This document shows, piece by piece, positions 10,855-22,822 of a stretch of DNA of 64,000 nucleotides (positions are counted from its first letter, which is position 1; each line of letters begins with the position of its first letter). Origin of the DNA: Siphonodentalium dalli (lineage: Eukaryota > Mollusca > Scaphopoda > Gadilida > Siphonodentaliidae); the NCBI GenBank assembly GCA_032622095.1, contig CP136066.1, positions 59,426,609-59,490,608 of the forward strand, read 5' to 3'. The notes beneath the pieces were generated by a model. The model worked only from the letters and a program-made list of their open reading frames with translations. It was not told where the DNA came from and did no database searches. The position numbers were made by a program, and so were the translations under genes.

Positions 10855-13144
10855 TATCCGGTTAATATATCAATATATGTGGTTAGTTAGTCAATAGATG
10901 CAGCCTCTTTGCAATTATATTTGGCTACTTTGTCAATATTGGAGGTTAGTTAGTCAATATATGCAGATAATTTGTCAATATATGTGGTTAGTTAAGTCAA
11001 TATATGCAGCTACTTTGCAAATATATGCAATATATTCCAATATATGTGGTTAGTTGGTCAATACTTTGTCCATTAATTTGGTTAGTTAGTCAATATATGT
11101 AGCAAATTAGTCAATATATTCGGTTAGTTAGTCATTATATGCAGTTTCTTTGTCAATAAATGTGGTAAGTTAGTCAATATATACATCTATTTTGCCAAAA
11201 TGTGCAATTGCATTGACAATATATCCAGCTACTTTATCAATATATATATATATATGATTAGTTAGTCATTGTATACAGCTGCATAGTCAATATATGTGGT
11301 TAGTTAGTCATTATATGCAACTACATCGTCAATATTTGTGGTCAGTTAGTCATTATAGGCATCTACATTGTCAATATATGCGGTTAGTTAGTCATTATAT
11401 GCAGCTACTTAGTCAATATATGTGGTCAGTTAGTCATTATATGCAGCTACTTAGTCAATATATGTGATCAGTTAGTCATTATATGCAGCTACTTAGTCAA
11501 TATATGCGGTTAGTTAGTCATTATATGCAACTACTTACTAGTACTTAGTCAATATATGTGGTCAGTTAGTCATTATATGCATCTACTTAGTCAATATATG
11601 CGGTCAGTTAGTCATTATATGCAACTACTTAGTCAATATATGCGGTTAGTTAGTCATTATATGCAGCTAATTAGTCAATATATATGATCAGTTAGTCATT
11701 ATATGCAGCTAATTAGTCAATATTTGTGGTCAGTTAGTCATTATTGGCATCTACATTGTCAATATATGCAGTTAGTTAGTCATTATATGCAGCTACTTAG
11801 TCAATATATGTGGTCAGTTAGTCATTATATGCAGCTACTTAGTCAATATATGCAATCAGTTAGTCATGATATGCAGCTACTTAGTCAATATATGCGGTTA
11901 GTTAGTCATTATATGCAACTACTTAGTCAATATATGTGGTCAGTTAGTCATTATATGCATCTACTTAGTCAATATATGCGGTCAGTTAGTCATTATATGC
12001 AAATAATTAGTCAATATATGCGGTTAGTTAGTCATTATATGCAGCTACTTAGTCAATATATGCGGTTAGTTAGTCATTATATGCAGCTAATTAGTCAATA
12101 TATATGGTCAGTTAGTCATTATATGCAGCTAATTAGTCAATATTTGTGGTCAGTTAGTCATTATTGGCATCTACATTGTCAATATATGCAGTTAGTTAGT
12201 CATTATATGCAGCTACTTAGTCAATATATGTGGTCAGTTAGTCATTATATGCAGCTACTTAGTCAATATATGCGATCAGTTAGTCATTATATGCAGCTAC
12301 TTAGTCAATATATGCGGTTAGTTAGTTATTATATGCAACTACTTAGTCAATATATGTGGTCAGTTAGTCATTATATGCATCTACTTAGTCAATATATGCG
12401 GTCAGTTAGTCATTATATGCAACTACTTAGTCAATATATGCGATTAGTTAGTCATTATATGCAGCTAATTAGTCAATATATATGGTCAGTTAGTCATTAT
12501 ATGCAGCTAATTGGTCAATATATGCGATCAGTTAGTCATTATATGCAGCTACTTAGTCAATATATGCGGTTAGTTAGTCATTATATGCAACTACTTAGTC
12601 AATATTTGTGGTCAGTTAGTCATTATATTCATCTACTTAGTCAATATATGCGGTCAGTTAGTCATTATATGCAACTAATTAGTCAATATTTGGTCAGTTG
12701 GTCATTATATGCAGCTACTTGGTCAATATATGCGGTCAGTTAGTCATTATATGCGGCTACTTAGTCAATACATGCGGATAGTTAGTCATTATATGCAGCT
12801 ACTTAGTCAATATAAGCAGTTAGTCATTATGTGTGTATACGTAGTCAACGTGTGTGGTTAGTTAGTCATTATATGCAGTTACTCAGTCAATATAAGCAGT
12901 TAGTTAGTCATTATATGCAGCTACTTAGTCAATATATGCCGTTAGTTAGTCATTATATGCAGTTTCTTAGTCAATATATGTGTTAGTCAGTCATTATATG
13001 CAACTACTTAGTCAATATATGTGATCAGTTTAATAATAGTCATTATATTTTGCTACTTAGTCAATATATGCTGTTAGATAGTCATTATATGCAGCTACTT
13101 TGTCAATATATGTGGTCAGTTTGTCATTATATTCAGCTACTTAG
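10855..13144 (+). repeat. 42-bp satellite array, left arm
   Basis: The unit is two related 21-mers, roughly GTTAGTCATTATATGCAGCTA and CTTAGTCAATATATGCGGTTA. Because 42 is a multiple of 3, one frame stays open for 346 codons (11703-12743) as a 14-residue repeat. This is an arithmetic consequence of the repeat, not evidence of a gene. A higher-order period of 420 bp (ten units) is visible: 11701 onward recurs at 12121 onward. Confidence 0.85.
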
Positions 13145-13147
13145 ACA

Positions 13148-13690
13148 AAGTAGATGCATATATTGACTAACTAACCGCATTTATTGACTAATTATCTACA
13201 CATAATGACTAACTAACCACATTTATTGACTAAGTAGCTGCATATAATGACTAACTAACTGCATATATTGACTAAGTAGCTGCATATAATGACTAACTGA
13301 CCACACATTTTGACTAAGTAGCTGCATATAATGACTAACTGACACATATATTGACAAAGTAACTGCATATAATGACTAACTAACAAACATATATTGACTA
13401 ACTAACCGCATATATTGACTAATTTGCTACATATATTGACTAACTAACCAAATTAATGGCCAAAGTATTGACCAACTAACCACATATATTGGAATATATT
13501 GCATATATTTGCAAAGTAGCTGCATATATTGACTTAACTAACCACATATATTGACAAATTATCTGCATATATTGACTAACTAACCTCCAATATTGACAAA
13601 GTAGCCAAATATAATTGCAAAGAGGCTGCATCTATTGACTAACTAACCACATATATTGATATATTAACCGCATATATTGCCTGAGCTTGA
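13148..13690 (-). repeat. 42-bp satellite array, right arm (inverted)
   Basis: The same satellite read on the opposite strand. Its distal part (about 13400-13690) mirrors 10855-11130 almost base for base, including irregular units. The remaining roughly 2 kb of the left array has no counterpart here. Confidence 0.85.
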
Positions 13691-13856
13691 CATAATGCAG
13701 CTATGGCGCACCATATCACCGCATTTGCATAGCAATCCTCACTATTATCACACTGCCTGACCCATTTTAATCATGCAGGTTCACATTTGACCCAAAGGGG
13801 TTCGGTTGTGATATATTCCAGGAACTTGTTATGGCGTTATTCTGAGTAAGTACAGG

Positions 13857-14375
13857 TAATTACTATTTAGGGATGTAGCTTATAATCATCAACTATTTGC
13901 TTTCAAATCAGTTTCATAATTCCCAGACAGCGAATCTTTTAAAATCCTATCATGGCATTTTCCAGATACGTGGTGTTGGTTTTTAAACACACCCGTAATT
14001 TTTCACACAATTTCCAATAATAAAAAAAATTGTGCAAAACACATCACTATTTAGACAATTTTCTTCTAGATCCACAGAAACAGCTGAGAAATTGGGAATA
14101 AAATGATCAAAACACGTGGACTCTGAGTCTGATGAGTACCATGTCAGGGTGCGTTCACATAATGGTAAATTTGTCTGGCAAACCTGCAGGAAAGTCGTCT
14201 TAGGGGTGCTCTTATCCCCTATTGTATTATATATATGAGTTGAAGATTTTGAAATACCTATAACAGGTTGTTACAATATGTTTTGCTTTATAAAATTCAC
14301 AATTTAAATGTCCAGTTTATTGGGGAAAACATCATTATTCATTATTCAAAAAGTTAATTTGTGTCGCAATGGTTA
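13857..14375. other. Segment present only in the right arm of the foldback
   Basis: The left arm goes directly from a GAAGTTCTGTTCTTGCTCAG junction near 10670, whereas the right arm has about 520 bp at the matching point. Its distal 150 bp (GGTTGTTACAATATGTTTTG...) resemble the conserved 545-bp arm block. Loss from the left arm is therefore more likely than insertion into the right. Confidence 0.6.
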
Positions 14376-15572
14376 TAGAACTTCATTTCTTTCCAATAAT
14401 GAAATTTTGTGTATTTTTTAATATCATTTCCATGGTGATAGGTATTTCTCAGGGTATTGGACTTTTTCTGCAGTTTTATCAAAACTAGATTAAAGCACAC
14501 GTAAGAAGCCATCATAATATGTTTAAATTATTACTGTAACCAATGTAGTATCAAATAAATGTTTCAATTCCAAAATTGTCGCATTTTTTGCAAAAATTAA
14601 CAGTTTTTACCCCAAAATGGCAATAAAACCTTCATATCCTATATGTGCATCCTAGCTACTACTGGTATAATTGGGAAATAGTAATCTTTGAAAAAAGTTT
14701 TGAGACATCTATAACGGGTTGTCATAATACGCTTTGCTTCATAAAATTACATGCTTTAAATGTCAGCTCTATGGGGAAAAAACATCATTATTTGGCGATA
14801 TTTGGTCCGTTTCCATGGCAACAGCTAAATAAACCGCATCAATTACCCAACACGGAAGTCCGGTTTAAAAGTGCATGTCATAAAAAACAAATTTCAAAAA
14901 GTTATATTGTGTCGCAAGGGTTATAGGTCTTCATTTCTTTCCAATAACGGCATTTTTTGTATTTTTAAATATCGTTTCCATGGTAACAGGTATTTCTCTT
15001 GGTATTGGGCCTTTTCGGCAGTTTTATCCAAATTAATTTTAAGTACACGTATGATGCCATCATAATAATGCATAAATTATTACTGTAACCAATGTAGTAT
15101 TCAATACATGTTCCAATTCCAAAATTATCGCATTTTTTTGCAAAAATCACCATTTTTAACCCAAAATGTCAATAAAGACCCGTATAACCTATATGTGCAT
15201 CCTATTTAATACTGGAATCGTTGGAACATAGTTATAGTGGACAAATCATCAATAAATGATCTTCAACGTCTGTTCCTGTCCTAGAATGGGCTTAAATTAG
15301 TTTTTACCATTTACGGAAATGGTTTAATATCAAACTGTGTCTACATTGTTTACATTCTGTTTCCATGGCAACGGCACCACTTTCACATTTTACAGCAGGG
15401 CGGAACATGAAGCCTACATCTTCTACTTTCATATGATATATAATTTTTCCGTGTGTAAAAGAAAAAATTAAAAAGAAAAAATTCTGGTCAATACCGCTCC
15501 TCTAAAATAAGTACCCATAATTATAACAAATGTTGGCACAGATGGACCAATAACATAATACGTCCCATTTTT

Positions 15573-15945
15573 TTAACCCTTTACCCAACAAACCGGCCAA
15601 AACCGGCCAAATAAAGCTTCAACAGCCTAAAATATCTTGGGTCTGTCTCAATAAAACCATACAAATATGGCTCATTGACCACATTGTGATAGTTACAGTT
15701 ATGCCCTGTGCCAATGCATTCTCTTATATATGCGAGTCGACCATGGGTCGCCTCGCATATATAAGAGAATGCATTGGCCTAAAAAAATCTTTTTTTACCA
15801 TTTTTTCTTACATTCTTTAACAATTTTATAATTTTTAATGTGTTAAGCCAATGCATTCTCTTATATATGCGAGGCGACCTATGGTCGACTCGCATATATA
15901 AGAGAATGCATTGGCACAGGGCCCTTCTGTTGGGTAAAGGGTTAA
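15573..15945. mobile_element. TTAA-flanked double-hairpin MITE, copy 1
   Basis: The ends are TTAACCCTTTACCCAACA and its complement. TTAA duplication with CCC/GGG termini is the piggyBac pattern. Inside are two hairpins of about 67 bp (15714-15780 and 15846-15914), each a palindrome built on CAATGCATTCTCTTATATA. The second is the reverse complement of the first (core TCGACCATrGGTCGC). No coding capacity is seen. The 15946-16300 stretch beyond it is unassigned. Confidence 0.8.
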
Positions 15946-16309
15946 ACGGGCATATAAAAATAACAAAAATAAAAAATGTATACCTCCTATTACGTATTTA
16001 TGTTGTGAAATCACTGAGTGTGTTTGGAAATGGAGCTATTTTAAAAGTATTTTTTGCAATATTACAAACACCAGGCAGACAAAAAAAAAAATATGACCCT
16101 GGTCGGCGGGCGACAGTGTGATTTGTGGACCGACGCGTGACAGGATACTAAAGATACATAGCTACGAGATTTGTTACCCTGATGTCGATTTTGATATCCG
16201 ATGAGATATACATAACAGGCGCTAATTTGGCTGATACTGCAAATATAGGTCTGGTAGGCAAACATGTCTACAGACAGACTGCCAGACATATCATACTGTC
16301 TATATCTAT

Positions 16310-16441
16310 ATTTACGAATGTCTGTGTGTCTGTATTCTATAGAAAATCACGGGGACCATTTAGATGGCACCATAGGGTCTAACAGGGGTTACCCTTTACG
16401 AGGAAGATAATGGTGCCGGGTTAGAATTTTCTAAAGTGACG

Positions 16442-16473
<32 letters not shown>

Positions 16474-18715
16474 CGAGTCAGGGGGTGCACGGAAAGGGAG
16501 AATGGGCACACAAATTGATAAAAATATTTTTAGCGCCGATTTCCACCAAAATGATACATTTCTTCTCCGTGATACGATGAATCTAATCGTGTAGTTTAAA
16601 TACACCAAATTGGTCTCGTTTGTGTGAGAGATGGGGTGCTCTAAACATGATACGAATTTGATTAGTCTTCGATTTCCACCAATGTTATATATATTCACCT
16701 TCATAATGAGTCTAAATGTGTGGTTTAAAGATGTCAAAAGTGGCGCCGCTTGGGTCATGGATAAGGAGGGAAGGGTCACTAAAAACTGATAAAAAAAATA
16801 TGTTTAGCGCCAATTTACACCAAATTCATACACGTTCTTCTCCAATGACACGAGGCATCAAATCGTGTGAGTTAAAAAAGCCACAAATTTCGGTGCCTAT
16901 ATTGGCTCATGTCTGTCTGTGTTCTATATTATTTCAATGGGGATCACCTAGATGGCACCAAAGAGGTCTAAGAGGGGTAACTTTTTATGAGGAAGATAAC
17001 GGTGTGAGTCGCTCCCATTCAAGATATTTCCCACACAAAAGTACAATTTGTCAAGAGAGATGGACATTTATAGAAGGCCTGTTAAAGCACATGACTTTTC
17101 AGCATCCTCTAATACTGGCATCTGACAAGGGTATATCTGCCCGCGACACAGATAATTTCTTTCATTTTTTTATAACAGAATATTAGCCTAACTTAAACAA
17201 CTTAAAATATCGCTCTGTATTGCCCACATGTAGCTGATATATAGCAACATGTCTTTTAAACTGAAAATATTTAGTCAGCATAGCACCATGAACAGAGAAT
17301 GGATATGTGATAACCAGCTGTCCTCGAAATCTTATTCTAACCCAGTAGATTGATTTATACATCTCAATGTAGTTTGTCGAGGTTGTGAAATTTGAACGCC
17401 AGAAACTCATTAGAATGAATTATGGAGATTACTGTATATAACTTTGGTGGATATCGGCGACGAAAACATTCTTATCGACGTTAGTGCCCCTCCTTTCTCC
17501 ATCTCTGACCCCAAACGGCACCAAATATTGCGTCTTTAACCCACACGGTTTGATTCCTCGTATCATAGGAGAACTTGTTTGAATTTGGTGGAAATTAGTG
17601 CTAAACAGATTTTGGTGCCCATCCCTCCAAATTGATGACTCGAACGGCGCCACGTTTGACATATTTAAAGAACGTCCTTTAGACTCCTGGTATCATGGAG
17701 ATGATTATGTATAAGTTTGGTGGTAGTCAGCAACTAAATAAATTCTTACCAATATTAGTGCCCCCCCCCCCCAATCACTCAAACAGACGGTACCAATTTG
17801 GCGTCTTTAAATCACACGATTCCATGGGGAAGAATATGTACATATTTGGTGGAAATGGGCGCTAAAATCGATTTGTTAATTCAATTTCGATGTCCCTTCC
17901 GTGCAGCCCTGTCTCGAATGGCGCATGAGATGACTATTTATATATAAGTTTGGTGGAAATCGTAAAATGTTACCCATGTTAGACCCATTTGATGCCATCT
18001 AGATGGTCTCCCTCCCGTGAAGTAATATCGAACACAGACTATAGTCACCAAAGTTGGCGTCTTTAACCCACATGATTTGATTCCTCGTAGCATTGGAGAA
18101 GACCGTTTATGAATTTGGTGGACATTGACGCCAAACAAATGTTTATCAATTTTTGTGACCCTCCCCTCCATAACCCTGACTCAAGTGGGGCCACTTTTGA
18201 CCCCTTTCAACCACACAATTAGACTCATTATGAAGATGAATATATATAAAATTGGTGGAAATCGCGACTAGTGCCCACCCCCATCTCTCACCCAAACGGC
18301 ACCAATTTGGCGTATTAGATTCCTCGTATCACGGAGAGGAATATGTATTAATTTGGTGGAAATCGGCGATTAAAATATTTTTATTAATGTTGGTGTCTCT
18401 CTATAGCTCCCTTTCCATACACCCCTGACTCTAACGGCCACACTTTTGACATCTTTCAACCACACAATCAGACTCCTGGTATCATGGATATAAGTATGTA
18501 TAAGTGTTATGGTAATCGGTGACTAAACAAATTGTTATCAAATGTAATGCTCTCCCCACATCTTTCACCCAAACGGCACCAAATTGGCGTCTTTATATTA
18601 CACTATTAGATTCCTAGTATCATGGAGAAGAATGTGTATAAGTTTGGTGGAAATCGGGGCTAAATATATTTTATCAATGTTGGTACCCCTTTCCCCTTCA
18701 GTGCACCCCAGTTGA
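16310..18715. repeat. Minisatellite-type element, arrays in opposed orientation around a 0.4-kb unique segment
   Basis: From 16310 to 17010 there are degenerate units of about 150 bp (TTTAGCGCCrATTTyCACCAAA, GATACGAGGAATCTAATCGTG, CCAAATTGGTGCC). A boundary block (TGTCTGTGTTCTATA...GATGGCACCA...AACTTTTTA) occurs at both 16320 and 16905. A non-repetitive tail covers 17010-17420. From 17430 to 18715 the same units run in reverse complement. A forward copy with the same tail lies at 54235-57153. Frames across the array are not convincing genes. Confidence 0.7.
16441..16473 (+). repeat. (GTT)11 microsatellite
   Basis: Eleven uninterrupted GTT units inside the minisatellite-type element. Confidence 0.95.
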
Positions 18716-19042
18716 ACTTATTATTTAAACATTTCCCACAATAAATATGGCTCCTTCTGTACTTGTATTTATCTGTCGTCTGCTATTATCGCATTAACAT
18801 CCCCACAAATAAATAATAGACCATTCCGATGTTCACCTTTTAACTGACTGGGAGAATATATTGTGTATAGAAATGGTTACTTTATATAACACTCCAATAC
18901 GGATCCCCACACGGACCCAAGCAAACGAAAGCCATCATTGCATCGTTTTCTCTGCCTGGGGCTCCATAAATTGTTATTATGCAATTGATCATATATGTGG
19001 ATGGAGAACTAAACTATTTGACATAAATTATGTAAGACATAC
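18716..19042. other. Sequence downstream of the secreted-protein gene exon
   Basis: On the minus strand this follows a GAG|GTATGT splice donor, so it is probably intron between the stop-containing exon and a 3' untranslated exon further left. I could not place that exon or a canonical polyadenylation signal. A divergent relative of 18720-18860 occurs near 53190-53330. Confidence 0.4.
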
Positions 19043-19055
19043 CTCATTTGTGTTT

Positions 19056-21205
19056 CTATGCTAGCGATTGTAGCAACATCAATGGGAGCAGTGATCCCAT
19101 CATTCCTCCTCCCATACCCATTCCTCCCATACCTCCCATTCCTCCTCCTCCCATCCCAGAAAGCAACATAATGGGTAACAAACTATCTGAAAAAGAAGAG
19201 TACATATGGTTACAGACAACCCCAACGACCACAGCGCCGTATTCCACGATAAGACAAACATCCATTGCATTAATTCCTTATATTTATACAGATTTTTGAT
19301 TATTTATTCCCATAAAAAGGCTGGATGTATTCTTATTTATTTTCACAACAACTGCCGAGAATTTTAGACTAGCCCATGTAGCAAATTAAGTCAGCCCAAT
19401 ATAAGATTTCCAAGCACCTAGCAACGATAACGTGATCGATATAAATAACTGGCTTCAGATGCGATTCGGTTGAAAACTACGCCCAATTATTCTGCTGACC
19501 GCCTTTAGTGATTATGTAAGACTAGGTCAACAATTTGTGACGTCGCGTTCGTGTTAGGGTCTGTGTGTTATTGGGGTGTGAAACGGCTGACGCAATTGGC
19601 AGTGACCAACCACCGAGCAGGATTTAGCGTAACAAAGACGGGCTATGTAAATATATTACTTAAGCATACACTGGTGTTTAAGGATAATGATTTATGGAGT
19701 TGTAGGGTGGCCCCCCAAGGTACTCTTTCCATATACCCATCACATCCCAGCCCGATCCCAAATGGCCGCCACCCAGATGTGTTCAAGTAGGGCACTCATG
19801 CACTTTCTCGGCCTCTATATCGACTTAGGTCAAATAAAGGGTGTTGTATGGTGGCCTCAAGCCAATCTAAATATTCACCCCATTCACCCCACCCGATCCA
19901 AAAATTACCGCCGACCAGATGGGTTCAAATGAGGGCACCCGTGCCATTTCTCGGCCCTTTTACCTTAGGCCGCCGTCCAGATGGTTGAATATTTAGATTG
20001 GCTTGGGGGGCCACCCTACAATACCCTTCATTTGACCTAAATCGGTCAAAGGGCAGATATATGGCATGGGTGCATGGGTGCCATTTTATATCGGGTGGGG
20101 TGAATGGGGTGAATATTTATATTCTGTTTTGGAAAAATTTGTCTTCTCGATCATAGATGCATAAAGTAATCATTTTTGTGCACAATATAGTGAGGAAACT
20201 AATACAACAGCAAGATATCCCTTCATTTTCTCTAGTTTTTAAAATACTAGACCATAACATATGGATTTTACCTAATTCTTATAAATTGACGTTCCGAAAT
20301 TAGACAAACTCCCAAATTTGGAGGCACATAACGACAAATAATAAACGTATCTGGAAAATAGTTTCTGTTCTGTAATCAGTAATGTGTATTCAACAAAATT
20401 GATATATAAATGGTAAAAAAAAAAAATTGTGAAATGGAGCTTTTTTATAAACATCTTTGAAAATCCATAAATTGAGTATATTACCAAATTTAGACAAACT
20501 TATTTCACATAATTTATCAATTTCGTCTTTTTTATCCTTTTTTATTTTTAGTATGTTGTTTGTAATTGGTTAATATAGACTTATTCCTCCTGAGAAACAT
20601 TGTGTTGCAATTAGTTTCTTTTCTCATAAATGCACAGGGCTACAACGAACACGTAAGTGCACAGTCAATCCACAAATGTGACAGTCTGACAGACAGTAGG
20701 AAAAAAATTCGATTTTTGGTCTAAAACAACAAATCCCACACTGACTACTGGTTGGTTGTTAAAGATGGATTATATCTTCCTATACCAAGTTTTATATGGT
20801 TTCATGTGTATAAAATAATAGATAAAAAATAGATATGAATAGAAGACCCGTGTCCGGAAACGCTTCTATTAAATAATTTTTATTTCATGCTCAATGTATC
20901 ACATTATTATAATCAATAAATTTGAAAAATGATCAAGGAAATATTGGTTGATACAAAAATCGGACTCGGCACTGAAAGGGTTAAGAGTGAATCACTAAAT
21001 TCACTCTCTAGGGACCTTATTCTGCTCCCTGCCACGTTGTTCGGCCCGACTTACTTCCCAGGCCGCCACCACCGCCACCACCATTCAGTCCTCCAAGCAT
21101 CCAAACCAACAGGAATGGACTTATTCCCTGTGCGTTGGACGGCTGTGCAGTCATAACGAAGAGAATTGCCATGGAAACAACAAAGATGAAAGCCTTTCCT
21201 GCCAT
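19056..21205 (-). CDS. Spliced gene for a 93-residue secreted Gly/Met/Leu-rich protein
   Basis: Exon A codes 21205-21055 and exon B codes 19186-19056, joined across an intron at 21054-19187. The ATG at 21205 directly follows a good acceptor (CTTCCTCTGTTCCAG), so an upstream untranslated exon is likely. This also argues against the in-frame ATG at 21295. Exon A ends GGGAA|GTAAGT in phase 1. Exon B starts after TTCTTTTTCAG and continues in the matching phase, the junction codon becoming Asn. After the TAG, a GAG|GTATGT donor implies a 3'-UTR intron. The protein has a clear signal peptide (AFIFVVSMAILFVMTA core, cleavage probably after QPSNA at residue 25). A 68-residue mature part without Cys follows: a GGGGGGG run, SLLPIMLL, a GMGG-type core, then SLLPLMLL. 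I do not recognise the family. Composition recalls mollusc shell-matrix or silk-like secreted proteins, which is inference only. Confidence 0.7.
19690..20125. repeat. Imperfect inverted repeat inside the intron
   Basis: Blocks such as CCAATCTAAATATTCA and TAGGTCAAATaAAGGGT (19825-19890) recur in reverse complement at about 19990-20040, and GGGTGGCCCCCCAA near 19710 near 20010. It resembles a decayed palindromic MITE. The neighbouring intron sequence (19187-19690 and 20125-21054) shows no feature I can name. Confidence 0.55.
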
Positions 21206-21334
21206 CTGGAACAGAGGAAGTATGGTTTGTTGTAGTTGGTCAATGCAATGCTTTAATGAACTCAATCGTGAGTTAACACGCGTTAGAGTTGACACACATA
21301 TTTACACTATTTACATATAGTAATGCTGTATGAT

Positions 21335-21659
21335 CACCAGCATATATATCATCATCGTCGTTATCATCATCGTCATCATCATCGGCGTCATCGTTATCGT
21401 TATCTTCCTCATCAACATCACCATAATCATCATCTTCATCATCATAATAATCACCAACAGCGTGGTCATCCGCATCGTCATCATCGTCAACATCATCATC
21501 CCTCATTCTCATCACCGTCAACATCATCGTCAACACCACCATCGTCGCCACTACCGTCATCATAATTATCATCGTCAGCATGATGATCGTCATCATCGTC
21601 ATCATCATCAACATCGTCATCTCACCATGCTCATCAGTAGCATCATCATCACCATTATC

Positions 21660-21690
<31 letters not shown>

Positions 21691-21783
21691 TCATCAACAT
21701 CATAATCATCATCATCATCATCAACATCATAATCATCATCATCATCATCAACAACAACAACAACAACAACAACACCATGCAGC
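21335..21783 (+). repeat. Long interrupted ATC/GTC microsatellite
   Basis: About 450 bp of CATCAT/CGTCAT triplets ending in (CAA)n. Open frames on both strands (for example an Asp-rich one on minus, 21273-21815) come from triplet periodicity and have no other coding sign. It lies just upstream of the visible exons of the secreted-protein gene, possibly in its 5' intron. The 21784-21908 stretch is unassigned. Confidence 0.9.
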
Positions 21784-21908
21784 ATAAACATCAGCAATAA
21801 CATAATTATCATCATCGTTATTTCGCATCAAAATAACTTCTTATTCGATCTTTACTCGATCCTATCTCCATGCCTTTAATCTGTGCTTTGACGCCCGCAG
21901 ATATCATA

Positions 21909-22822
21909 TTCCACCAGTGCAAAACCTGGGAACTGTTTGGTTTTCTGATCCGTTCTGACGGGGAACTTTATAACATTGAGCAAACGAGGTAGGGAATATA
22001 CTTCTTTGTTAATACGTGTTCCTCAATATTATTCTTCACAGTAGGGATAGCTGCCAGTTCGAGATTGCATTTGTGTGTGACTTTTGTGAGTTGATATCGC
22101 AATAAGCATTGAATTAATTAGCCGGGAGAAATTCCATGATTGTAAGCGACGCAAAGCAAAATCGCACATAAAGTCAATAAATCGAATAGTGCAATTTCGA
22201 GTCGGAACCTTCATCTTGTTATAGAATATTATATTAACCCTTTACCCAACAGAACGGCCCTGTGCCAATGCATTCTCTTATATATGCGAGTCGACCATAG
22301 GTCGCCTCGCATATATAAGAGAATGCATTGGTTAACACATATTAAAAATGATAAAATTGTCAAAGAATGTAGAAAAATATTATAAAAATTGTTAAAAAAT
22401 GTAAGAAAAAATGGTAAAAAGTGTTTAAAAGATATTTTTTTAGGCCAATGCATTCTCTTATATATGAGAGGCGACATATGGTCGACTCGCATATATAAGA
22501 GGATGCATTGGCACAGGGCATAACTGTAACCATCACACTATGGTCAATGAACCGGTTCCAATGGTATCCACATTTGTATGGTGTTATTGAGACAGACCGA
22601 ATATATTTTAGGCTGTTGAAGCTTTATTTGGGCGTTTTTGGCCGTTTTGTTGGGTAAAGGGTTAACCAAGAAATATATTATCTGCACGTTTTTCAGTGTT
22701 ATAAACTTCCCTGTCACAACATCAAAAACTTCTCAGGATTTGAACTGGTGAAGTATGATCTCTACGCGTGTAGCTAGATTAGATATTCATGGCATGATCT
22801 AGGTTTGTTGTGAACAATTCAA
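21909..22822 (+). repeat. 0.9-kb direct duplication, copy 1
   Basis: From CCACCAGTGCAAAACCTGGG to GTTGTGAACAATTCAAT, this matches 24852-25780 in the same order and orientation, including the MITE inside each. The match ends in both copies just after GAACAATTCAAT. The insertion of the MITE therefore predates the duplication. Confidence 0.85.
22234..22665. mobile_element. TTAA-flanked double-hairpin MITE, copy 2
   Basis: TTAACCCTTTACCCAACA ends, with two palindromic hairpins at 22265-22333 and 22443-22512 in opposite orientation. Confidence 0.85.

Larger units (their letters stand above)
9551..15502. mobile_element. Giant foldback structure with a satellite core
   Basis: The outer unique arms 9551-10860 and 13680-15502 are reverse complements with scattered differences. 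Examples are GGCTTCATGTTCCGCCCTGC near 9650 against its complement near 15400, and CGCCATAGCTGCATTATG near 10825 against its complement near 13695. Between them is a tandem array whose orientation flips at about 13145. Each arm is itself built from roughly 545-bp repeated blocks (9840- and 10380- in the left arm). No protein is encoded. It fits a Foldback-type element or an old inverted duplication. No target duplication is obvious. Confidence 0.8.

Noticed and set aside
11703-12743. 346-codon open frame encoding a 14-residue repeat
   Set aside because: The 42-bp satellite unit is a multiple of three and lacks stops in this frame. Composition follows the DNA repeat exactly, and the frame lies inside a foldback structure.
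19048-19299. Pro-rich plus-strand frame (IPPIPPIPPPP-type)
   Set aside because: It is the antisense of the Gly/Met-coding exon, which has matching splice sites and a signal-peptide partner on the minus strand.
21273-21815. Asp-rich 180-codon frame on the minus strand, and His/Ile-rich frames on plus
   Set aside because: Translation of an ATC/GTC microsatellite. Both strands are open because of triplet periodicity.
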